Assembly (NCBI RefSeq): GCF_047302285.1
Contig: NZ_CP154845.1
Coordinates: 4,030,001-4,094,000, forward strand
Source of the DNA: Robertmurraya sp047302285
Lineage (GTDB): Bacteria > Bacillota > Bacilli > Bacillales > Cytobacillaceae
Direction: 5' to 3'
DNA length: 64,000 bases
Shown here: positions 27,873 to 34,732 of the stretch, piece after piece
Position numbering within the stretch: the first letter of the stretch is position 1
Layout of the letters: each line of letters starts with the position of its first letter
Program-made: the position numbers and the translations under genes
The notes under the pieces: generated by a model
Databases searched by the model: none
What the model was told of the DNA's origin: nothing
Seen by the model: only the letters and a program-made list of their open reading frames with translations

Positions 27873-27943
27873 AAAAATCCAAACCTTTTTTCATTAAAAT
27901 GCCTAGGTATCAAGTATTTTTGTAAAAGGTTTGGATTTTTTTT
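27873..27943. repeat. RIT element right end, palindromic
   Basis: AATCCAAACCTTTTTTCA faces TAAAAGGTTTGGATT around ATGCCTAGGTATCAAG. It matches the left end in both arms and in the inner ATGCCT. Confidence 0.7.
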
Positions 27944-28120
27944 AGGTATGGATAACTTAGGTCATGAAATATGAGCTTCTTTATTTTGATTGACAATTCT
28001 TCTGCAAAAATAACTAACTGTATCAGTACCTTAAATTAATTAATTATTTACTCAAATTATTTTATTATCTTATTCATGATAAATCTTTTACTTTCACGTT
28101 CTACATTTTAAATACGAAGA

Positions 28121-28744
28121 TTATAAATCTAAAATTTCAACATTTTTATCAAGCTTTAATATTGAATCAATGTCTATTGATTTTTGATATTTAGTCATAT
28201 TTTTCATCTCAATGTATTCTTTAACTTCATCATTAACAATCTTTTCGTATTTTTCTGGATGGTTTATTTCTTTGTTAAAGTTAATCTTTTCCTTTATTAC
28301 ATAATCAGCTTTCTTGGAGTTCTTAATAAATACATCACCGAAAAATTGTTTCTTCAATTTTTCTTCCTTTATATCTAAACTAATTCTTTGATTTATTACT
28401 TCGCTAAAGAAAGGATGACTAATTACTTTCTCTCCAGGTTTGTTCTTTATTTTAGTTAAGTGCTTATTCTGTGCATCGTATCGATAAAATGTTTCACCAT
28501 CCCAAGCCTCAAAATTACCCTTATAATTTCCATTCAAAATTTTTGAACAAAAATGACCATTTGAATCTATAATAAAACTTAAATTCTGTATTTCGTTCTC
28601 TTCAGTCAGCTGTGACAAAGTAAACTTATAACCTTCTAGATTATATAATTTATCAGCATATCCACGAGATGTGATATCATTATTCACCAAAAGCAAAATC
28701 AAAAAAGTAGCGATTACTATACTTATATATATTTTCTTCTTCAA
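28121..28744 (-). CDS. Exported or membrane-anchored protein, unknown
   Basis: 207 residues. An uncleaved or cleaved N-terminal hydrophobic segment (about 5-21, IYISIVIATFLILLLV) is followed by a soluble, lysine-rich domain with alternating strands (SLSFIIDSNGHFCSK, WDGETFYRYDAQNKHLT). The beta-rich run resembles LolA-like or sigma-factor-regulatory lipoprotein folds, but this is only an impression. The start is TTG at 28744 with AAAGGAGGG upstream. It follows the secreted gene at 28797 by 52 bp and is probably co-transcribed. Confidence 0.65.
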   Translation of the reverse strand: MKKKIYISIVIATFLILLLVNNDITSRGYADKLYNLEGYKFTLSQLTEENEIQNLSFIIDSNGHFCSKILNGNYKGNFEAWDGETFYRYDAQNKHLTKIKNKPGEKVISHPFFSEVINQRISLDIKEEKLKKQFFGDVFIKNSKKADYVIKEKINFNKEINHPEKYEKIVNDEVKEYIEMKNMTKYQKSIDIDSILKLDKNVEILDL

Positions 28745-28796
28745 AGGTAAGCCCTCCTTTTAGTACTAGATAATTTTAAATTAAAGATTTTTTATA

Positions 28797-29297
28797 CTAT
28801 TGGATATTACTGGATCTCCTTATTGGATACCAAGTTTCTACTATTGTTCCAGAAGTGTTTTTTAAACTATACTTCATTTGAAATTCTGTTCTGTTATTTC
28901 CCTTTGCTAATAATACGGACCGATTGATTGGCATCCAGTAACTTGAATATGATGCAGTTGAATATGTAGAAGCTTTTGACGTATCTGTAAATAGACGCCC
29001 TCCTTCAGAATAAACCATAAGAGAAAGAATTGTCCATCGATCACCGTTTTGATTAGCTTGTGTCATTGTTGCTCTAAATTGGCTTGTTCGATAATAGTTT
29101 ATTCCAGAAACACTTGTAGCAATTATTTGTGCATTAAAATGATTTGCATAATAACCATCACAAGGATAACTACAACCAGTATTAATACCAACAGTACCGA
29201 ATGTTGCTCCGAAGATCTGAGATGGACATACTAAGATGAATATTAAGGAGCCAAGTAGCAACTTTCTAAAATTTATTTTTAATTTTGCAACCAACAT
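28797..29297 (-). CDS. Secreted protein of unknown function
   Basis: 166 residues with a clear signal peptide (about 1-30, FRKLLLGSLIFILVCPSQIFGA). The mature part is rich in Ser, Thr, Tyr and Asn, has two cysteines in GCSYPCDG that may form a disulfide, and looks all-beta. I recognise no family. ATG 29297 is chosen because AAAAAGGAGG lies upstream; the frame is open to 29330. With the gene at 28121 it forms an exported pair next to an ECF sigma factor and its anti-sigma, so it may be a target or effector of that system. Confidence 0.7.
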   Translation of the reverse strand: MLVAKLKINFRKLLLGSLIFILVCPSQIFGATFGTVGINTGCSYPCDGYYANHFNAQIIATSVSGINYYRTSQFRATMTQANQNGDRWTILSLMVYSEGGRLFTDTSKASTYSTASYSSYWMPINRSVLLAKGNNRTEFQMKYSLKNTSGTIVETWYPIRRSSNIQ

Positions 29298-29435
29298 GAA
29301 AACGCCTCCTTTTTTGTTAAAAAAATACATTAATTTAATTTACCGTAGAACATTTAGGTTGTTTTGACAATATATTTTTAAAATTTTTAAAGTACAGAGT
29401 AATTAAAAAAGTAAGTTGTTTCTTGAGTACAACAA

Positions 29436-29469
29436 AAAGCATCTATCTAAAAATGTAGATAGATGCTTT
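29436..29469 (-). terminator. Terminator after the anti-sigma gene
   Basis: AAAGCATCTATCTA pairs with TAGATAGATGCTTT; the minus strand ends in T's. It separates the sigma/anti-sigma unit from the exported pair. Confidence 0.8.
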
Positions 29470-29660
29470 ACGAATGGTAATGGAATATCATAAAATAACT
29501 AAAAATAACAGTAGCTTTTGAAAACAATATCTTGGAAAAATTATTTGATGTACACTCAATATAGCTTAGTATGCATTGATTTATGTTTAAATTGAAAATT
29601 GTTTTTAAGCCATTTGCCAGTTTAACTAAAAATATTATATATTGGATACTAACTTGGAAC

Positions 29661-30437
29661 CTATTGATATCCTATTACCTTTCCAATAATCTCTTTTGTT
29701 GGCAGCAGCCCCCTCATGGAAGTTCTTAACCAGTCATCTCCCATAATATAAACATATCCTTCCGGAACCTCTATTTCCTTTTCATTTGTATTTTCAAAGT
29801 TATTAATACTACTCTCGATATTTGTTTTTGCTTGAAGGTTGTCATATTTACCTTTATTAATAAGACTTTTTAGTTCTTCTACGTCTAGCCCTAATCGATG
29901 AGCTCTTCCATAAAATGAATCAAGTATTTTACCATTGATAAAGAATTGTCCTTTCACAATTTTTATTTTTTCTCCTGGTAATGCAATTATTCGAGTTACT
30001 CCTTTAAAATTATCTTTTTTGTAGGCAATAATGTCTCCCCTATGAATTTGATTCGCTCCATAGTATTTCGTATCAACGACAACATCTTTATCGTAAAAAT
30101 CATGATTCCCTCGATCCATATCATCATACATTGGATGAATAATAATCATATCCGATGTGACATTTTGAACTTTCTCAACATCAATTTTGGTATCTGGATC
30201 AGTAATTGCATCTGGTTGTGATGCGTTTTTGTTAAAACTAAATATTCCAGAAGTCGAGAAAAGGATAGATAATAGAACGATTGCCACAAAAGTGCTCACA
30301 AGTGGTGTTAGTGGTCTCTTTTGCTTTATAATTTCTTTACTTGTTATCCTTTTCTTAATCAGTTCCTTCTGCTTATCACTAAAAGCTGCTCTTTTATTTA
30401 ATTCCTGTCGTAGTGCTTTGGGATTAAAGTTACTCAT
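29661..30437 (-). CDS. Anti-sigma-like membrane protein with inactive signal peptidase I fold
   Basis: 258 residues: a charged cytoplasmic N-terminus (1-43), one membrane segment (about 44-63) and an extracellular domain that aligns with S26 signal peptidases. The peptidase boxes are visible: RGDIIAYK (133-140), TRIIALPGE (148-156), FFINGK and YIMGDD (230-235) with S240 and R242. The catalytic Ser of the SM box is replaced by Asp106 (YDDMDRG), and the general-base Lys of the KR box by Thr148. So the domain should not cleave peptides. It overlaps the ECF sigma gene by 8 bp, the classic position of an anti-sigma factor. Confidence 0.75.
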   Translation of the reverse strand: MSNFNPKALRQELNKRAAFSDKQKELIKKRITSKEIIKQKRPLTPLVSTFVAIVLLSILFSTSGIFSFNKNASQPDAITDPDTKIDVEKVQNVTSDMIIIHPMYDDMDRGNHDFYDKDVVVDTKYYGANQIHRGDIIAYKKDNFKGVTRIIALPGEKIKIVKGQFFINGKILDSFYGRAHRLGLDVEELKSLINKGKYDNLQAKTNIESSINNFENTNEKEIEVPEGYVYIMGDDWLRTSMRGLLPTKEIIGKVIGYQ

Positions 30438-30966
30438 TATGATTACCTTCCTTTAAAATTTTTGAAAGCTGACGCCTTGCTCTTCTCATACGTGTTCTTA
30501 TTGTATCTTCCTGTAAATTCAAAATTCCGCTTATTTCTTTAACTGAGAATTCTTCTATATAATATAGAAGAATTACCTCTCGGTATTTGATAGGTAAAGA
30601 CAATATCTTATCAATTATCTCAAGCTCGGTTATTTTATTAATGACAGTTAATTCTGTGGAATCTATACTTTTTAATTGTTCAGGTAAATTATAATATACC
30701 CTTTTAAGCCAAGTTGATTTTAAATGATCCTTTGCTTTATTTATTGCAATACGATATAGCCAAGTATAGACTTTTGAGTCACCCCTATATTCTCTAAGGC
30801 TCTGGTATGCTGAGATGAATGTTTCTTGTGTAAGATCTTCAGATGTATATTGATCCTTTACAAAACTGTAAATTATCCTTTGTATTTGCTGTCCATAAAG
30901 CTCAATAAGCTCCCCAATTAAATAGTCCGTATGATCAATTTGCTCATTGCTTTTATCTATATTCAT
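30430..30966 (-). CDS. ECF-type RNA polymerase sigma factor
   Basis: 178 residues of the extracytoplasmic-function sigma-70 group. Region 2 is LTQETFISAYQSLREYRGDSK with YTWLYRIAINKAKDHL after it, and region 4 is ILSLPIKYREVILLYYIEE followed by the helix-turn-helix EISGILNLQEDTIRTRMRRAR. It probably directs its own operon from the ECF-like promoter at 30997-31025. The partner encoded downstream is the likely anti-sigma factor. The stimulus is unknown. Confidence 0.92.
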   Translation of the reverse strand: MNIDKSNEQIDHTDYLIGELIELYGQQIQRIIYSFVKDQYTSEDLTQETFISAYQSLREYRGDSKVYTWLYRIAINKAKDHLKSTWLKRVYYNLPEQLKSIDSTELTVINKITELEIIDKILSLPIKYREVILLYYIEEFSVKEISGILNLQEDTIRTRMRRARRQLSKILKEGNHNE

Positions 30967-30996
30967 TTATATCTTTCCTTTTTATGTTTTAAATAT

Positions 30997-31025
30997 TAGA
31001 CGAAGTAATAGGTTAATATCGTTCA
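30997..31025 (-). promoter_or_regulatory. Putative ECF autoregulatory promoter
   Basis: On the minus strand TGAACG (31025-31020) and CGTCTA (31002-30997) are 17 bp apart, close to the TGAAAC/CGTCTA type used by Bacillus ECF sigma factors. It lies about 31 bp upstream of the sigma gene start. Confidence 0.5.
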
Positions 31026-31198
31026 AAAAACTTTATCGGTAGTAACTATAAGTTCAACAAAAAAGCACGTCAATTTTCTTTGATTAACCCTTAAGTGTAT
31101 CTTCAATCATTTCTATAATCATAGCTTCAATAAAAAGGTGAGATTTTAATACATCATTCAAATAGTCTCTTGAATTACTAATGTTTTCGAGAAACCCT

Positions 31199-31841
31199 TT
31201 AGTATCCATGTTCTTCCTCATTCATTTTTGATAAATTGTTATTCCTCAAAAATTCATATGGAATACATTCACTTGAAATCCATTCATTTCGATTATCCAG
31301 TGCGCCTTCTGTTACCAAAGCATGAATGTGAGGATTGAATTTTAAATCTATGCCAAAGGTATGAATAACAGTAAGAACCCCGACCTTTAAATTTCGCTTT
31401 TTGCTTCTTTTTTGATAATGATACTGAAATACCCCTGCCACTTGTTTACTTAGTTCATTTAGTTTCTTTCGATCTTCAAAAAACACATTTCTTAACTCTT
31501 TCGGAATAGTAAACACCATATGTCGGTGCGGAACGTCAAAGATCATTTCCTGTTTCCTGTTGTTTATCTGACCAATCATCCGTATACTTTTTCCCACACT
31601 TATGATAGAAACGACTTTTACATGTAAGGCAAACAAATATAGATTTAGGTTCTCCTTCACATCCTAAGCATTCATATCGATCGTAACCTAAATCACGAGT
31701 CCCACAATGAATAGCCTTTTCAACCGTTTCTTTTATATCCTCTCGATAGGACTCAGGAAATTTCCTTTCGTTCAATTTCCAAAACCCATCAAAATGAGCT
31801 TTTAAAATGGTCTTAATAACTCCGCTTCCTTGTTTAATCAT
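31199..31841 (-). pseudogene. IS91-family transposase, frameshifted and truncated
   Basis: The N-terminal frame (31536-31841) carries a zinc-binding cysteine pattern (CGTRDLGYDRYECLGC...CLTCKSRFYHKCG). After a shift near 31560 the second frame gives DVPHRHMVFTIPKEL and, further on, GIDLKFNPHIHALVTEG, the HUH-type PHIHALV motif of IS91-family Y2 transposases. The rest, with the catalytic tyrosines, is missing. It is a dead copy. Confidence 0.85.
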
Positions 31842-31857
31842 ACCGAAACTCCTACTG

Positions 31858-31915
31858 TTTATACGAACATTTTATCGAACACTTATCCACAAGTCGAGGG
31901 AATTTATAAATTCCT
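31858..31915. repeat. Repeat next to the IS91 remnant, also at 59215
   Basis: TTTATACGAACATTTTAT, then after an 11-base insert CCACAAGTCGAGGGAATTTA and TAAATTCCTG. The same sequence without the insert occurs at 59215-59266. It contains the small palindrome GGAATTTATAAATTCC. Given its place at the transposase start it may be an IS91-type end. Confidence 0.55.
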
Positions 31916-31924
31916 GACAACGAC

Positions 31925-31957
31925 AAAAACGTCGAACCGCATCGTTCGACGTTTTTC
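31925..31957 (-). terminator. Terminator after yfkD
   Basis: AAAACGTCGAAC pairs with GTTCGACGTTTT around CGCATC, with T's following on either strand. Confidence 0.85.
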
Positions 31958-31960
31958 TAT

Positions 31961-32758
31961 TTATCTCGGACGTTCTGTTGCGACAAATCCGAATGACACA
32001 TAATCTTGTACTGGAATCCATGCACCAATGCCTTGTGAGGTTACATTTTTGACGACGATCATTTTCTTGTTTCCTTTTAGCATTAAATACACTTCGCCGT
32101 ACGTAACCTTCCCTTTTTCATTCACTGCTGGCACGTATCCATATAAATATCCTAATCTTTTAGGTGGGATATTATAATACTGATCCTTTTTTGTACCTGC
32201 ACCGACGACCGTTTCAAATGCGAGAGGCAAATTGGACTTCTCCGCTGCCTTTAGTAGCATCATCTTTTTTACATCCTCAGCTTGGGGAACTTTGGCCGTT
32301 AATCCACCCTTTACGACTTTCTGAGCTTCTTGAACATAATGGATTTGATAATTGGCTTTGCCACCACGGTTATCATAATAGTTCGTATTAATTTTCTGAT
32401 ATTCCCAATTGGGAGAGGTCTCTGTTGATTCATAATTGAGAGGCCACTGACCTAAATAGATAACAGCTCGGTAACCAAAGGCAAATGGCGTACTATTTAC
32501 ATTCGTCTCATTGAGCATTCGAATCAGATCAGGGTTTTCAATTTTCACTTTAGAACTAGAAATGAGTTCTTCCGTTAATTCACTTGGCTGCAATGTTGGC
32601 AAATCCTGCGTCGGATTCGGATACGTATTTTCCTTCGTTATGTTTAAAACTGAATTCGGAATCTTGACTGCTTCTTTTTTTGCGGCAGCCGAGGTTGATA
32701 TTACAGACATTTGTATTATAAGTAATCCAACAACGATACCAGAAACCAATTTTTTCAT
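31961..32758 (-). CDS. yfkD: YfkD-like secreted protein
   Basis: About 265 residues with a signal peptide (MKKLVSGIVVGLLIIQMSVISTSAAA). The mature protein contains the block YRAVIYLGQWPLNYESTETS and ends GAWIPVQDYVSFGFVATERP, matching the YfkD family of spore-formers, whose function is not established to my knowledge. ATG 32758 is preferred since AAAGGAG lies upstream and the signal peptide then starts correctly; the frame is open to 32806. With yfkAB on the other side it defines the borders of the accessory island. Confidence 0.85.
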   Translation of the reverse strand: MKKLVSGIVVGLLIIQMSVISTSAAAKKEAVKIPNSVLNITKENTYPNPTQDLPTLQPSELTEELISSSKVKIENPDLIRMLNETNVNSTPFAFGYRAVIYLGQWPLNYESTETSPNWEYQKINTNYYDNRGGKANYQIHYVQEAQKVVKGGLTAKVPQAEDVKKMMLLKAAEKSNLPLAFETVVGAGTKKDQYYNIPPKRLGYLYGYVPAVNEKGKVTYGEVYLMLKGNKKMIVVKNVTSQGIGAWIPVQDYVSFGFVATERPR

Positions 32759-32876
32759 GATGAGCTGAACTCCTTTCACTAATGGATGAGTCAATTTCAA
32801 CCTCACATAAATTGGAATTAACTCCTGTCCATAGTTTTTTCAGAGTTCTTACATCTTATCCAACATTTTGTTAGCA

Positions 32877-33257
32877 TTATTTAATCTCAAAAGTTTCCTC
32901 AATTTCGATACTGCCCATAACAGATTGGACCATAGAGCAGTTTTTCGTCGTTAGCGCCATAATTTTTTCCATTTGCTGCTCCGTGATCTCAATTCCAGTA
33001 AGGGTAAAATGAAGGTGAATCTTCTCAATTCGGTCAGCCATATCTGGATTTCGGATGACATCTGCTTTAATGTGGACATCCTCATACGGAATCCGTTTCT
33101 TCTCTAATATTTTTCGCATGACTCCTCCACTACAAACAGCTACTGATGAAACCAATAATTGAAATGGGCGGAACCCATGACTCTCATCCCCTGCAATATT
33201 TAGTCTTCCATTTGCTGTTTCTGTGTAAAAGCCAACTTCCTTCATATGAAATTCCAT
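32877..33257 (-). CDS. OsmC family protein
   Basis: 126 residues. The two cysteines of OsmC/Ohr-type peroxidatic proteins appear in SSVAVCSGGVMRKIL (near 53) and TTKNCSMVQSV (near 110). The N-terminal strand and GDESHGFRPFQLL fit the family. OsmC proteins reduce organic hydroperoxides or act as general stress proteins. ATG 33257 has GAGGAGG nine bases upstream; the longer frame to 33329 overlaps the promoter area of the divergent transporter gene. Confidence 0.88.
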   Translation of the reverse strand: MEFHMKEVGFYTETANGRLNIAGDESHGFRPFQLLVSSVAVCSGGVMRKILEKKRIPYEDVHIKADVIRNPDMADRIEKIHLHFTLTGIEITEQQMEKIMALTTKNCSMVQSVMGSIEIEETFEIK

Positions 33258-33384
33258 CTTCATCATCCTCCTCGTCACTACTTCTATCATACAGAGAGCG
33301 AGCTTCATTGACAAAAATCTACTTGCCAAAAGTTAATTATCTCATGTACCATCAGGGAGAATACATAGATAACGAGGTATACAT

Positions 33385-34551
33385 ATGAACATTCGTCTCT
33401 GGGTTCTCGTCGGAATTGTCGCCATCTCTGGTTTTTCACAAGGGATGATTCTCCCGCTTATTGCCATCATTTTCGAACAAGATGGCATTTCTTCAGCCAT
33501 TAATGGTTTACATGCAACGAGTATTTACATCGGAATTTTACTGATTTCACCTTTTTTAGAAAAACCACTCAGGAAATTTGGATATAAACCAATCATCATC
33601 CTCGGAGGACTGATTGTACTACTATCCCTTTTTCTTTTCCCATTTTGGAAATCACTTTGGTTTTGGTTTGTGTTACGGCTTTTAATCGGAATTGGGGATA
33701 ATATGCTTCATTTCGGCACACAGACGTGGATTACATCCTTTTCCACTGCGCAAAATCGGGGCAGAAACATTGCTTTATACGGACTCTTTTTTAGTTTAGG
33801 ATTTGCGATTGGACCGATGATGACAAGGCTTTTAGTGATCAATGAATCTCTGCCATTTATCATTTCTGCAGGGTTAAGCTTTGCTGCATGGGTGACAATT
33901 TTTCTCCTAAAAAATGAAATTCCTGAGCAAGATTCGTCAGACGCAACCTCTTTTTTTGGTACGTTTCAACGATTCGGTCAAGTGTGGAAATACGCTTGGG
34001 TTGCCTTCCTTCCTCCATTTGGCTATGGGTTTCTCGAAGCAACCTTAAATGGAAATTTTCCGGTTTATGCTTTACGCATTGGCATCGATATTAATGCTGT
34101 CTCGATTATCTTACCAGCTTTTGCGATTGGTACGATTGTCTTTCAAATGCCCCTCGGACTTTTGAGTGACCGTTATGGCCGAAAGAGAATTTTACGCTTC
34201 GTCATGATTTCAGGCTTTTTCACCTTTATCGTTGCTGGAATCTTTGAAGGTTCAGAAGTCGCCTTGTTCTCATGCTTTTTTATCGCAGGGATGCTTGTCG
34301 GTTCCACCTTCTCACTCGGGATATCCTATATGGCCGATCTCCTCCCTAAAAAGCTATTGCCAGCAGGGAATATTATGTGCAGTGTATTTTTTAGTTTTGG
34401 GAGCATCACCGGTCCATTCATCGGGGGAATGATGATTCAATATGCACAAGGAGTGAGCTTCTTTTATTTGATTTCTCTTATGCTTCTTTCCATTTTCATC
34501 GCCTTGTTTTTCTTTAAACCTCAGCATCAAGAAATACCCTCCTACGAATAA
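33385..34551 (+). CDS. yfkF: MFS transporter YfkF-like
   Basis: 388 residues with about twelve hydrophobic segments. The second half has LLSDRYGRKRILRF, the MFS loop signature, near residue 252, and QTWITSFSTAQNRGRNIALYG after segment 4. Its place directly after yfkD and OsmC suggests B. subtilis yfkF, an uncharacterised drug-efflux-like transporter. GAGGTATACAT precedes the ATG. It is divergent from OsmC, with 127 bp between them. Confidence 0.85.
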   Translation: MNIRLWVLVGIVAISGFSQGMILPLIAIIFEQDGISSAINGLHATSIYIGILLISPFLEKPLRKFGYKPIIILGGLIVLLSLFLFPFWKSLWFWFVLRLLIGIGDNMLHFGTQTWITSFSTAQNRGRNIALYGLFFSLGFAIGPMMTRLLVINESLPFIISAGLSFAAWVTIFLLKNEIPEQDSSDATSFFGTFQRFGQVWKYAWVAFLPPFGYGFLEATLNGNFPVYALRIGIDINAVSIILPAFAIGTIVFQMPLGLLSDRYGRKRILRFVMISGFFTFIVAGIFEGSEVALFSCFFIAGMLVGSTFSLGISYMADLLPKKLLPAGNIMCSVFFSFGSITGPFIGGMMIQYAQGVSFFYLISLMLLSIFIALFFFKPQHQEIPSYE

Positions 34552-34639
34552 AAGGCTTTACTTATGTACGAATCATGATATAATTAGAATAAATATAAAT
34601 AAGAATTTCGTTTGCATTTCCGCTGTTGCCTATTAGGTG

Positions 34640-34705
34640 ACAGCTTTCGTGTTTTATTAGGGGATTGATGTTGATTATTTTTCTCAATTAGAAATCTCTA
34701 ATTGA
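34640..34705 (+). promoter_or_regulatory. Leader hairpin and 22-bp operator-like dyad before the P-type ATPase gene
   Basis: TATAAT at about 34576 fits a -10 element. Downstream, GCTGT..CCTATTAGG..ACAGC (from about 34621) can fold into a hairpin. A perfect 9-bp dyad, TCAATTAGA (34684-34692) and TCTAATTGA (34697-34705), separated by AATC, sits 28 bp before the start codon. This looks like an operator. Iron-efflux ATPases of this type are PerR- or Fur-controlled in Bacillus, but the spacing here is not the usual 7-1-7. Confidence 0.45.
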
Positions 34706-34732
34706 AATTTGTTATCATAGGGGGATGTCGAA

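Larger units (their letters stand above)
24780..27943 (+). mobile_element. Degenerate 'recombinase in trio' (RIT) element
   Basis: Three adjacent, overlapping tyrosine-recombinase genes on one strand (24937-26171, 26164-26840, 26821-27869) are enclosed by two copies of a 71-bp palindromic sequence (24823-24893 and 27873-27943). This is the layout of RIT elements. All three genes are damaged: a frameshift in the first, a deletion and stop in the second, stops and a lost catalytic Arg in the third. An extra perfect palindrome GAAATCCAAACGTTTGGATT (24780-24801, two further bases) adjoins the left end, and another half repeat lies at about 24809. Confidence 0.75.
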
